Source: Trichuris trichiura (taxonomy: Eukaryota > Nematoda > Enoplea > Trichinellida > Trichuridae). From it: 64,000 nt of DNA. Every line of letters begins with the position of its first letter. Within the stretch, counting starts at the first letter, position 1. Shown one piece after another: positions 1-10,908 of this stretch. A model generated the notes under the pieces. The model saw only the letters and a program-made list of their open reading frames with translations. It searched no databases and was not told the origin of the DNA. Where the stretch lies: positions 1,314,001-1,378,000 of the forward strand of contig JBAJFE010000042.1 of the NCBI GenBank assembly GCA_037903355.1. Direction: 5' to 3'. The translations under genes were made by a program, and so were the position numbers.

Positions 1-3000
1 AATAAAAGCGTCTAGCACGGCTAATTTGTTTGATTATGCAAATCTACGTACCAAGTTGATAAGACGATTTTAGTATTGCGATTCAGGTTTTTGTAATTTT
101 GTCCTTTTGAGAAATCGCTAGGACGTTAAAACTTTAATCAAATACGAAAAGAATAAGCGCAGCTTTCGGGCCTACCTTGTCTTGTCTTGTCGTCAACGTT
201 TCTTTAAGAGCCGGCCATTTAAATAGCGATTAAGTCTTTCATGTCGTAGTTAACTGCCGCGATACGGCAAAGCCGTAAAAGCCTAGAACATTCTCTACAG
301 CCTAACATACAATAACACGTTCAACCTGTGTACCTATTGATCCTTTAAGTTTTTCAATTACGGTATGACTGTTTGTTTACCGGGACGGTATGTCGAGCTG
401 CAAAATGTGCGACGCTTACTGCAAAGAACAAGATTGTTAAGGTGCACAAATGTGACGCTACAATAACGTGGATGTCCCAAAAAACTCGTCTTTTTTTAAA
501 AAGATGCAGAACAGATTTGAAAAAACCTATCTATCAAAAGAAGAACTACAGTTGATCGTTCCACGTTAGCGGAAAAGATAAGAAACGACAAACGTTAATG
601 GTTTTCAATGTTAGGTTAAAACGCCTTATGCCATTTAAGATCTACCATTAAGAACGATAAGATCGGTATAACATTTGACAAGAGGTTCGTCACGATTTAT
701 GAAATTAAACGTTACCGTAACGCCTCCCGACTTAAAGAAATGGCCAACACTCAATTTCTTGGCTTTCGCAAACCCAAGGAAAATCGTGATTCAGATATCC
801 ATTTCAGCGTACTTGTTTAAGCATTTAAATTTTTAAAAAGTGTTCCAAGCTTTTTTGTATACGAAGCATGCTTTTAAGCATCCGCGCTAGACAAACAAAG
901 TTTTCCGGCAAAACTTCTACCGGAACTTTTCCATTTTTATGTTTGTACTCTCCTCCTGTACGGCGAATGCCTTTTTATGCTTTACTATTACTTCCTATCA
1001 ATTCAAATATGCCATGAAGGCAAGGGACGGAGTAACAACTGCAAGGGTACTTGTCACTTCATTGAAGAAAACATGCTTACGCTATTCTTTGGGCATAACG
1101 GTTTAAAACATTTTTTGAAATTCAGAATCGAGCATTGCAACTACTCAAGTGAAAATAAATGAATTGCTTAAGCAGGACTGCAAAGTTATTGGAAAACCAA
1201 CAAAAATTTAAGACTTACAACGTGTTGCTGAATTAAAAAGAAACATAAACAAGAAATTATGAGCCGCCGTTGTACAGCTTTGCCGCGCCATATATAACAA
1301 TTGTTTAGGTTATCTTCTGCTTAGGAGTCGTAGCTTAGATAAGGTTTCATTAGGAAGCATGATCACGTATTAAATGCTTTTAAATACTCACGTTTAATTT
1401 TTTTCTTCGTATCGCGGTAGCTAGTATTCATCAGTTGCAATAGGCTCACGTCGTTGGTAAGCGACTCTTTTCGCTTGGAACAAATTCACGCACCTTTCTT
1501 GTAATCCGTGACCTGATAGGTGCGTGACATTGTTTTTAACGGAAAGTGCGCGCCTGCGCAAATTAAGTTGCATCTATCAAAGCGTACAAGCAAGTCTGAA
1601 TTTCGCAGAAAACTGATCCCTTCTTGCACCCACTTACTTCCAAAGGGGGGATACTTTACCTTCCAGCTAAAAAAGCAAGGATACGGACTTTCTGTTAATT
1701 CCATTGGTCGTTTACCCTTAAAACAAGTTCCACTGCCGCCGAGAACGATTTCGGCCTTGCCCAATTTTCAAAACTTTCCATAAAAAACATATTCGGGTGC
1801 GTAAACATCTACCTGCCGAAAACCGCGTAGGCCGAAAGTGCATGTTGTTAAACTTTGTTTTCCAAACTTCTGACAAATTTGCTAATTATTCCTTTGTTAA
1901 TTTAATCGTCTTTCCGTCGTTCCCATTCCATTATTTACCGGTTGGTTTTTATCCGCGGCGCCCACGCAGTATTGAAACCATTCTGTTGGTGTAGACTTCC
2001 AAAAAGCAGAAAAATTACGAAATAAACGTCTTGTCAGCTTAGCTAAAGGCGAATTTTATTTAACGGTCAAACTCTTTGACCTGATTGCTAACATTCTACT
2101 ATTTTTTTTTCGCGCAACGTATGTTATCATTAATTAGCACTGAATTTGACGGAAACAACAACTCAAGCGGTGATCTTTGGTTCACCCCTATGCTTTTATC
2201 TTGTTGAAAAAGACAGACAATCCGTGCAAATATCTTTTCTGAAAGTGATGAGCACGTACATCAACTGATGCCTACAGTATGACTTAAACTTAATCGCTAC
2301 AGAACATTTAAAAGAAAAACACATTCAAGGCAGCAATTAAGATAAAATGAGAAAAATTTAAATAAAATATCTGTAAGTTGAGCATAGAAAAAGTGCTATA
2401 TTTCTAGCCTAAGAAGAGTGACGTGAGATAAAGTTTGGGGATATTGGACTCAGCGCGCAGCGGATAATTGTCGTCCTTGCGCGCTGACAGGAAAGTAAAA
2501 AAATAAAGAATAGAGCGATCACTACCTGGTTTAAAGTATACCAATAAAAAGATAAATGCCGAAATGTGTGACAGGCGATTTAGCAAATAATGAGAAAAGT
2601 GGAATTACTTGATGCAGAAAGTACGATTGAAAAAGTTTCGAAACATAGTGGACAATAAATCAGCTTGCAAAGAAGTAAAATAAGTAGTTTACCGCATAGG
2701 AGATGAGAACAAGTAGCATTCGTAATTAACAAGCTGCCCAACTGGTTCTTGAACGCCTACGCGAGGGCTTTGGCAAAAGAAAATTCCACTTGGGATCGTT
2801 TGTTTAGCTTTAAAAAAAAAGTTCAATTAGTTCAACAGTTGCCCTTTGGCCAACATGAACGTGACACTTCGAAGAGCTGAACATTGGCGTACAACTAGGC
2901 GCTACTTGTTAGGAGGCAATTTAGGTCTCTGTTTACGTCTTGAATATAGGTTTTGCTGTTCGTTACTAGTTTGAACGTGTTCGGGGACAAAATTTAAAAG

Positions 3001-3044
3001 CTCCGTGGAGTCGTCGCCGATCGGACAAAGACAGTGCGGAGAAG
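1..3044. other. AT-rich intergenic stretch, no gene recognised
   Basis: I see no supported gene here. Two overlapping antisense open frames at 1486-1764 (-) and 1520-1783 (+) are each under 95 codons, carry no recognisable domain and have no clear splice partners. The stretch probably includes the promoter and 5' UTR of the secreted protein gene that starts at 3045, but I found no convincing core promoter motif. Confidence 0.5.
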
Positions 3045-4027
3045 ATGGTCGCCTGTGGTTGTTTGCTAACGGCTTGCTTGCTGGTCGTCTCTTTCCTTAA
3101 CGGTGCAAGCGGTGACCAAGCATGCACAGGCGAATTCAACAAATTCAAAGGCTGTATGAGCGGCGCTTTCGATCGTTTAATTGAACGTTCCAACGTTGAA
3201 TCCAAGCTCGAACAAGCAAAGCAATGCTTTGAAAAGTACAATTTTTCAGCATTATCTTTTCCTGGTCAGCAATTGTTACTTTTCCATTTAAGGAATCATT
3301 GCAATACAACTGGACCGCCATTCAGTCCAGGTTCCTCTGGTCATCAGTGCAAAAAGCAAGTTTTTGAAGAACTTGGCCAAAAAGTGGAAACCTGCGTCAA
3401 GGACAAGTTCCCTGGATTCACCTTTTCCGATCTTTTCCTGAAGAAAAAGCCAGGCGGTGGCAAAAAGGGTGGGGGTCTCCCTATGCCTTTCGGTGGCCGG
3501 TAGGTCATTTCACTTGTGCTGTGACAACTGAGCATAGGAATTTAGAAGATTTGGAAAATACTTCCGCGTTTTGCGTGATCCAAATGTATGCCCTGCAGCA
3601 GTGAAGGATCAAGTAACCCAATGCTTAAACCTATTGTTTCCGAAGGCAAAAAAGCCATGAAAGGCTACATCACTGAACTATGCGCCGAAAAGGATAAGTG
3701 TATGACAAGGTAAGCATTATGTTGAACGCGCATTTCGCCTTAGTGACAAAGCGATACTTTAGTATGTCACCTACGTGTAAGCAGGAGTTCAACAGCCTGA
3801 AAAAAGAAGTGGTGAACTGCGCTTGTGGTCAACTGGAACCTAACGCTGCCAAGTACGCTCATGAACTTCTCAGCTGCCTTGGCAAGACCGACCGACCCAA
3901 TGAGACGTACAAAAAAATGGTCGAAGGATTTATTCCCAAGTTCTGTAAGCGAATGAGAGAGAATCCGGATATTTGCCAAAACCTAGAACAATTTTTCGCC
4001 CGTCATCATCATCATCACCACGATTAG
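3045..4027 (+). CDS. Secreted cysteine-rich multidomain protein with His6 tail (frame-broken)
   Basis: Three exons: 3045-3499, 3546-3709 and 3763-4027, with introns of 46 and 53 bases, both in phase 2. The first residues form a signal peptide (hydrophobic core about residues 5-20, likely cut after ASG). The mature protein repeats paired-cysteine helical segments: Cx9C then Cx14C in exon 1, Cx10C in exon 2, Cx13C and more in exon 3, with a Gly/Lys-rich linker before the first intron. Spacing resembles nematode secreted DUF19/T20D4.11-like domains, but I cannot confirm the family. The protein ends in six His and an Asp. Exon 2 changes frame at the run of six A at about 3648-3653: the upstream half is open in one frame and the downstream half in another. 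This is either an assembly or sequencing indel or a recent lesion. An AATAAA follows at 4043. Confidence 0.7.
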
Positions 4028-4042
4028 CAGTGATTGAACATA

Positions 4043-4048
4043 AATAAA
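4043..4048 (+). terminator. Polyadenylation signal AATAAA of the secreted protein gene
   Basis: A canonical AATAAA lies 16 bases after the stop codon at 4025-4027, giving the very short 3' UTR expected of a compact nematode gene. Confidence 0.55.
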
Positions 4049-6156
4049 CAACTGGCACCAATTAAAAGTTGCACACATTTTACCAGTTTTCTTCTTTCCA
4101 AATAAAGCGTGCAAAGTTGATCGACCTTAAAATTGAAATGGTTCAGTGTTCGCGGCTGCGCGTCCTTCAGTCAGTAAACTCAAATTGGTTGAATGCAACG
4201 TTTTGCGTAGCGGAACATTTTCTATCCCCATTCCGCGTTACATCAATGGCGAATGCGATAAGTCAATTTTGGCAGCTTTGCGTCGCGCTAGCTTTCAAAC
4301 TGCGCAGTCAGCGAACCTACTTTCAAATTTTGAACATGGCTCATGACATCGCCTCATTAAATGCGCGAAAAAAGATACAGCGAATGTCGGCTTACCTGTT
4401 CGATCACCTTTTACGCTTAGTCAACATTTACATGCCTCGAAAATGCTGTCATTTGATTATTGAAGATTATTAATATGCAAATAATTTTATCTTGCAAATC
4501 AGTTTAAAAAGATTACGGTACTATTTTTTAAAGAGTCCTCAAGTGGAAATCCAAAATGTAATAGATACAACTTAGAATAAGTTTCATGAGACGGAGAGAT
4601 GAGGGAGAATTGGGTTACTAGAAGGGCAATTGACCTTTCCACTTAGTCGCCATGACATTGGTATTTTGCCTAAAGGCTTTCAACTAAAAATAGGAACGAA
4701 ATATGAACTGTCACCTTGTTCGAACACTCAACTCAGCTGGCATGTCTCTATTGAGAGGCGTTATCAAGAATAAGAAATAGCTGCACGGACATTTAAACTT
4801 TGCATCAAAATTGATCGCATGCAAATGCTGACGCGCAATGCATTGTCGCCCGAAAGAAATTGGAGAATCTTCAACGCAGAAGCAGATGCTGTTTTCAAAC
4901 CTCCCTCAGTACTGGACAGCAGTGACAAATACGGTACACTTTGGATAAGAATGTTGTTAACCTTAGCTCGTCTCCTTTAAATGAGTTGGAAAACTCTTCT
5001 TGAAAAGGCTTTAACCTTGTTCCTACCCCTTCGTATATCTCTCTTCACTACATGATTGCTTCCGCAGACCTAAAAGCAAATGAGATATTCCTAGCAATAA
5101 GCGTTATCCATTCTTCAAAGGGAGAGCTGTTGTCTGCATCGTAGCCAAAATACTCATGGTGGCAACCTTTGTTAGTTGCCTGCAACAAGTAACGTCAAAC
5201 TGAAGTTAACAGGGTACCCGAAAGCTTTAGTAGCTCGTAATAGTTTCTTAATGACGGTGACAAGCTAGCAACAAGAAATAAATTCCCGAATTCGCCAAAT
5301 TCCTATTTCAAATATAGCTTTACCTGCGCATTCTTTGTCTTACGGTAAACGAACACTTTCCTGCTGACCATGAATAAACGGGGACTATGTCCACTTGCAG
5401 AACTGTAATTTTGCTCATCAAGTCTCGTTGGAAGGGCAGAATTGTATTTTTTTAAAAATCCGCGCCGTCGTGCCTGTCCTTGTTTTACAAGGTTTTGTGA
5501 GAAATACGAGTGCTCACAACACCAAATTCCAATTTTGTTGTGAGAGTAACGATAACGCAGTTTCCGACTGACTCTTTACTGAGTCTACAGAATCTCTAAA
5601 CACGTGTTGTTATGCGGTAGAATGCGCAGGTACAGATGGACTCCCTGCTCATCATTAGTTCCAGCTTCGGCCGGAACAGCGAGAGCCAGTGCAGTGCCAG
5701 GCGGAAAAAATTTGCCCCTGCTGACCAAAAGCAAAGTCTGGCTGATAACTACTGTCCTGCGAAGACAAAACTGTTTAATATTCATTTCTGAGCACCGTAA
5801 ACTTCGTATAAGTCCTCGCGGTGTTTGAATGTTCTTTTACCGCCATAATCGAAAGAACAAACGAAAAAGGAGAAAAGTAGAGATACAAAATGACTAACAG
5901 TTTCAGTTATTATGTGACTATAGCAACTTAACGTGATCGCTCGTGCGCGCGTTTACGGTAATTCTCGTGTTGAAGGAAGGATCATTGTAACTCTTACATT
6001 TGAGATTTACTTCTCCTGATAAAGAAGGATGCGTGTATACTGCCCGTACTGATAAACATCAAAGAAGTTATACAGCTACAAAATAAAACTGACAACAACC
6101 ATAAAGCGACCCCGAAAACAACGACTACTCCAAAGGAAGGATTTTTTTGGTAAATT

Positions 6157-6262
6157 GGAGAACGAGTAACCGATCCTCCTTCTCAAAAATTTATTTATAC
6201 CTTGCAAACATGGTATTAATATTTACCTTTAAGGCAAGGGTAAAAACCAAATTAAACATCAG
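6157..6262 (+). repeat. Direct repeat copy 1 with internal hairpin
   Basis: This segment aligns along its length with 7008-7108 in the same orientation. Shared blocks include ATCCTCCTT, AAAAATTTAT, a short hairpin (ATACC loop GGTAT), ATATTTACCTT, CAAGGGTAAAAACC and AACATCA. The copies are about 750 bases apart and clearly diverged. It could be a small interspersed element or a duplicated noncoding RNA; no TIRs or target-site duplications were seen. Confidence 0.6.
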
Positions 6263-7007
6263 AGCGAATTGCTAAATACCGAATGATCAACTAAAGAGCA
6301 ACGGGTTTACATCGGCAGTGGTGTTTCACTTAAAGAGCATAAATTTCACCTTCGGCTTATACGCTTGTAGGTACAATAATTTGCCTTTCTGCGAAGTACG
6401 AATTGGAGCTGGTGAAAAGCATGCTAGTAAAGATGATCATGCTATAACGGTATTACAGTACGCCACTAGGGTTAACCAGCATTAAAATTCCGGTTTTTCA
6501 TTGACTGGTCTTCTTTTGAGAACATTGCTTTTGATGATAAGCACTGCTAATTCAAATTTTACGAATTTTATTGCAACGTTGCAGAAAAAGGTTAAACTGC
6601 ATCGGCAGTGAAGGAAAAGAAAAGCATTTAAATGCAGTATTAAGATCAATCTTAAAACGGCGTGAACATTTAGGAATTATGCCATCAACTTACGTGCGCT
6701 ACAAATTTCTTTCCAAGTTTCATTCACATAGCAACTCCACGAATATACTCAACAGGGTTAGGCAATATCAAGCTGCCACAATGAAGTTACAATTGCAAGC
6801 TGAAGGCGTTGATAAATGTTGTTACCGCAACGTTTTATAGGAGAATGAGTATGTGCGCATTTTCGCACACACCTTATACGCAGAGTTAGCACGACTGGAA
6901 CAGACAGTTACAGTGTACAGGAAATCTGACTTCGACACTAAGTATTCGACTATCGTATAACGCACAATCAGTTATCCTAACACACAAATAATAATTTTGA
7001 ATATATC

Positions 7008-7108
7008 GGAGAACGGATACCCCATCCTCCTTTGCAAAAATTTATCTATACCATGATTGTATGGTATTGATATTTACCTTCAATACAAGGGTAAAAACCG
7101 AACATCAA
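7008..7108 (+). repeat. Direct repeat copy 2 with internal hairpin
   Basis: Partner of 6157-6262. Here the hairpin stem is longer (ATACCAT pairing with ATGGTAT) while the flanking conserved blocks are kept. The loop differs from copy 1, so the ability to pair is better conserved than the loop sequence. Confidence 0.6.
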
Positions 7109-7593
7109 ACTGTGTGACCCACCTACATATAAGGCCAACGACATAAGAAAGAAGGGTTCACCCTGCCAGCATAATCTGCCTGTATGCAGGCTAGTTATCG
7201 CCTTTCTCGCGTAGCCTATCCTTCGCATTTAAATATCCGAGCTCACGACGAAGCGTTTTTGCTCTTTTATAATGTTTGAATAGCAATGCATGGTGGAAGA
7301 TGCCTTACCGCGTCGTCTGGTAAACGGACGTGTTCACGTGGGCATAGATTCCTGCCCTTTCCCTGCGGCATACTTTTTTAACTTCTTTTTATCCCATGTA
7401 TAGCGACTTTTCCGTGCCTATCCTGCGTACTATGTCCTTACGCCCAATTTCCTTGGCTGGACCAAATATAACGTATGCGCAGGTAGGGTTCGTTACTGAT
7501 TTGGAAAGTTCATTACTGGATCAGTTTTCACATTCATTTCACATCATTCGTCTTTTAATTCCTTTATTTGTGCTTCCTTTGAAATAGCAATAG

Positions 7594-8049
7594 CTAAACT
7601 TTAATGCTTTCTGCCCTGGCAAAGGCTTTCGAGTATCGCAATCTTTGACTAGCCATAGCTGGTTTCACGCGGCGCTGCCAAAATTTAGGTTTGCCAAAAC
7701 GCCGTAGTTCTAAATGAAATTGATAAAATGCCGCTCGTCGTTCCAACGGACTTACGTCGCCCGGGCGTTGATGCTTTCTGGAACTCATAACGTTTTTCTT
7801 TTCGCAGAATTCTCTAAACAGTTTAAATGGCTTATTTCCTAACGCTAAGGACGCAATATAGAGTAACCAGCTCCATTTAGTGCGTTCTGTTACAAGTTTT
7901 TTGCCTTGCTTTTTCTGAAATTTTATCAAACCTTTATTTACAAGAGCCGATAAATTGTTGTAACAATTCATTAAACAGTAACAAAATCGGTTGTTACGCA
8001 GCTGAGATACGCGTTCGATGGAAATCAGTCGACCGTAATTGGGGGACAT
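7594..8049 (-). CDS. Unrecognised basic protein, divergent from the Rac gene
   Basis: An uninterrupted frame of 151 codons runs from an ATG at 8049 to a stop at 7594. It starts 140 bases from the ATG of the MIG-2-like gene on the other strand, so the two could share a promoter. The product is Lys/Arg-rich, especially in its C-terminal half, with one short hydrophobic stretch near the middle (WSWLLYIASLAL); this would fit a mitochondrial or nucleic-acid-binding protein, but I do not recognise it. A possible 46-base intron inside the frame (GTAAGT at about 7766 to TTTAG at about 7719) would shorten the C-terminus in another frame, so the exact structure is uncertain. Confidence 0.4.
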   Translation of the reverse strand: MSPNYGRLISIERVSQLRNNRFCYCLMNCYNNLSALVNKGLIKFQKKQGKKLVTERTKWSWLLYIASLALGNKPFKLFREFCEKKNVMSSRKHQRPGDVSPLERRAAFYQFHLELRRFGKPKFWQRRVKPAMASQRLRYSKAFARAESIKV

Positions 8050-8189
8050 CTTGCGCACTGCTAGTCTTACGGTATAGGTCGGAAAGTTGTCCTTGACGAT
8101 TCGAGATTATCCAGCGGCGCTTTGAATTAGTTTATCTCAAGCGCCAACGGTAGTGCTTGCGTTTCGCGGGTCGAACTGCTGCTAACCAC

Positions 8190-9435
8190 ATGTCAGCTAC
8201 GTCAAGATCGATCAAATGCGTTGTCGTTGGCGACGGAACTGTTGGAAAGACTTGTATGCTAATATCGTACACGACCGACTTGTTCCCGCAAGAATATGTT
8301 CCCACTGTGTAAGTGCGCTAAGAGAGCTTTTGTTTCTTTCAAAAACAATAACTGTTTGTTCTCATTCTGTCTCGTTTGTTATTTGGGCCTGGAAGATCCT
8401 TCGGCACATTCTTCGGCGGCGGGTTTTCACGCTTTCCATTTCAAAGCATACTGCCTTTTACAGTAAACGTTTTTTTGTAAATTACATCTTGAAAGACGTT
8501 GCGTTTAGAAGTTTCATTTCGTAGGTCCGAGCAACATTTTGACTGAATCATTTTGCTGACTAATAAATGCGCTTACTTAGTGAGTCATGGAAGTTGTATT
8601 TGCACCGGAATTCTTCGAACTTGTCGATGTTTTAAGTTCGTTCAGCGAAGAGTCATTACGCCTACATGTTTTCGCCTTTGTGACCTCTTTTATCTCTGTC
8701 AACAGTTTGACCAACGAGTAGCCGTCGTAGACCAGTTTTTGCGAAAAGAATGCTACTTATCTTACGCAACAATCTTAATGTTCAGATTCGACAACTATTC
8801 GGCACCGCTTACGGTTGATGGCAATACAGTCATGTTGGGCCTTTGGGATACGGCTGGACAGGAGGACTACGACCGCCTACGACCTCTTTCCTATCCGCAG
8901 GTGCTTTTGCTCTCGCGCCACGTTACTTTCATTTGAAGCCTGAAATTTAGACGGACGTTTTCATACTATGCTTCAGCCTAGTTTCTCCGGTTAGTTTTGA
9001 CAATGTTACGTCGAAATGGTATCCAGAATTGAGGCATCATTGTCCGGATACGCCCATTCTCCTTGTGGGTAAAATCTATGTCCATTGATGCAGGACAGCG
9101 AGAAGCTAGTGATGTTGCTCTACTTTCAGGAACAAAGTTAGACTTGCGCAATAATTCGGTAACCTTAGAAAATCTCAATTCGCAAGGTCTCAGCCCGATT
9201 ACAAGAAGTCAGGGAAGCAAACTGGCTCAGAAGCTGCATTTGTACAAGTATCTTGAGTGCAGCGCATTGACGCAGGACAACCTAAGTCAGGTTAGGTTTT
9301 TTGTTTCAAATCTAAATCTTGCTACTTATGCATATTGTTTAATGTAATGCATTTTTGTAGGTGTTCCAAGAAGCGGTAAGAGCAGTGCTGAGGCCTCAGC
9401 CGGCAAAGACTCGCCGCCGGTGTTTGCTATTTTAA
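8190..9435 (+). CDS. mig-2: Rac-family small GTPase, MIG-2/Mtl type
   Basis: Five exons: 8190-8308, 8786-8900, 8951-9068, 9130-9290 and 9361-9435. They join in consistent phase to give 195 residues, the usual Rho-family length. The product is a membrane-anchored GTP switch that would control actin, cell migration and axon guidance. Visible motifs are the P-loop GDGTVGKT (residues 14-21), effector loop YVPTVFDNYSA, switch [20 protein letters not shown], the guanine-binding TKLD and ECSAL, a polybasic tail, and a C-terminal CLLF CAAX box that predicts geranylgeranylation. The start [10 protein letters not shown], the stretch [12 protein letters not shown] and the PIT-x-SQG-x-KLAQK region fit nematode MIG-2 better than CED-10/Rac1. 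Intron 1 is 477 bases; the rest are 50-70. A Cdc42 or Rho identity is excluded by the effector region. Confidence 0.92.
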
Positions 9436-10146
9436 CCTTCACATCATTTATTGTCGCTACAGTTCCAGAGTCATTATCGCCTTGCTGACTGCTTCCATCG
9501 TGTTGTTGTTTCATTTCACTATTCAATTTTGAAATGTCTTATATTGCGATGGGCCAATTTTAATACCGCTGCCGTATCCGGTCGTCATTACTTAGCTTTG
9601 CTGTTGAGTAATTTGCTCCAGTTTATTATTGCGCCACAGTTATTGCCTATCGACGCAGAGTCGCCGGAGCATTCTAATGCTTCCATTCGGGCGGCAAATC
9701 AACAAAACTAACGACCACCGCAGTGCCCCCAACTGCTCCTTATTGCGGGAGCGCGTAAACCTATGCCTGCCTTGCTCTAGCATTTTCTACGCCATTAAAA
9801 ATCGCTCACATTTTACGTTTTGATCTAGCTACTACTCCGCCTGGAAAAAATGCCCTAGTTTTGTGAAGCGCAGCTTAAATTTTGTAATCGCCAGTTGGCA
9901 AGTGTTTTATTTTGAAAAGTGCGATACTTCATTGGTTTCAAAGAGTCTGAGCAAACGAATATTTACAAAAAACAATGATTATAAATGTTACGGACGTCAG
10001 CAGTGGCAAGGTGTTGTTGGCAAAGCTGTATGGAGTTCAAATGTTAAATTTTACAGTAACATTCTTAATGGTACCTGAATTTCTTACAGTACACAGGTAA
10101 AATATTACGCACCAGATACGGATCAGCCACATTCCTTTAGCAAGTT
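9436..10146. other. Convergent 3' intergenic stretch
   Basis: This lies between the stop of the plus-strand Rac gene and the stop of the minus-strand dCMP deaminase, so both 3' UTRs and their poly(A) sites must sit here. The short open frames present are compositionally random and have no domain. I see nothing else. Confidence 0.5.
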
Positions 10147-10908
10147 TCATGCCTCCTTCTCTTCTGATTTCTCCTTTACGCCTAGATCAATTGTTACGCT
10201 GGCCACTTTGGAAGTGTAGCGTCTAAAAGAGAAATCACTATAGGATGTTAGGTCAGTTGGAAAAAGCATAAATTTTTCAAAGAGAACTCACTCGCAACTT
10301 ACGTTGCAGATATGGAACAAGCGAGCGGTCGCCGAGCTAGTTATAGTATCTGGATTATCGTACAAATAGTAAACTTCTTTGATGCCTGCTTGAATAATTA
10401 AGCCCGCACAGTGACTGCACGGATAATGAGTGGAAAATAGGCGACAGTCTTTAACTACGGCAGAGATTTTGTTCATCACAGCGTTAAGGACGGCGTGGCA
10501 TACTAAAATATATAAAAAAATAGCATGGAGCAAACGAATAGTCTCCTCTATTGGCAATGGAAAGCTCAACGATGAAGTAAGAAGCACAAGTCCCATACTG
10601 TAAGGATGCTTCGTTTCGAGGACATCGTCCGCCTTGTCCGCCCATGGCATTTCGTCATCGTTACAACCAACCGGCATGCCATTGTACCCGATACCAACAA
10701 CTTGATTCTCCTTGTTAACTAAACAGGCGCCCTCCTAAAATTTCAACACTGTTGTCACGTGTAAATAAACTGTTTTCTTTTTCGAATCAAACTTTACTTG
10801 AAGTTGCGGGTCCTTGCTCCTTTGTGACGACAATAGCGCAATGGACATAAAATAATCATTCCACGATAGATAATCTTCCCTTTTCTTCACCGTATCAGTT
10901 TGCTCCAT
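10147..10908 (-). CDS. dCMP deaminase homologue lacking the catalytic Glu
   Basis: Four minus-strand exons, 10908-10798, 10734-10599, 10502-10292 and 10222-10147, join in phase 0, 1 and 2 to 177 residues, matching the 178 of human DCTD. The family makes dUMP from dCMP for thymidylate synthesis, as an allosteric zinc enzyme in the cytosol. Recognisable parts are [13 protein letters not shown] at the N-terminus, GYNGMPVGC, the zinc motif ICHAV (residues 83-87), PCSHC (110-114) with both zinc cysteines, and [12 protein letters not shown]. The proton-shuttling Glu of the usual HAE motif is Val87 here (codon GTC). The last donor is the downstream GTGAGT at 10291, not the GTAAGT five codons earlier; only that choice keeps the C-terminal alignment. 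It may be inactive, regulatory or a decaying copy. Confidence 0.85.

Larger units (their letters stand above)
4049..7593. other. Intergenic stretch with a diverged direct repeat
   Basis: No gene is supported. Open frames at 4069-4473 and 4146-4346 overlap in different frames and show no domain or splice structure, so at most they are relics. Two diverged copies of a 100-base repeat lie at 6157-6262 and 7008-7108 and are listed separately. Confidence 0.5.

Noticed and set aside
1486..1783. Overlapping antisense frames as a gene
   Set aside because: Both strands are open over the same span, neither has a domain, and no splice partners were found.
4069..4473. 134-codon frame after the secreted protein gene
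   Set aside because: It begins inside the likely 3' UTR, overlaps another open frame, and shows no recognisable feature.
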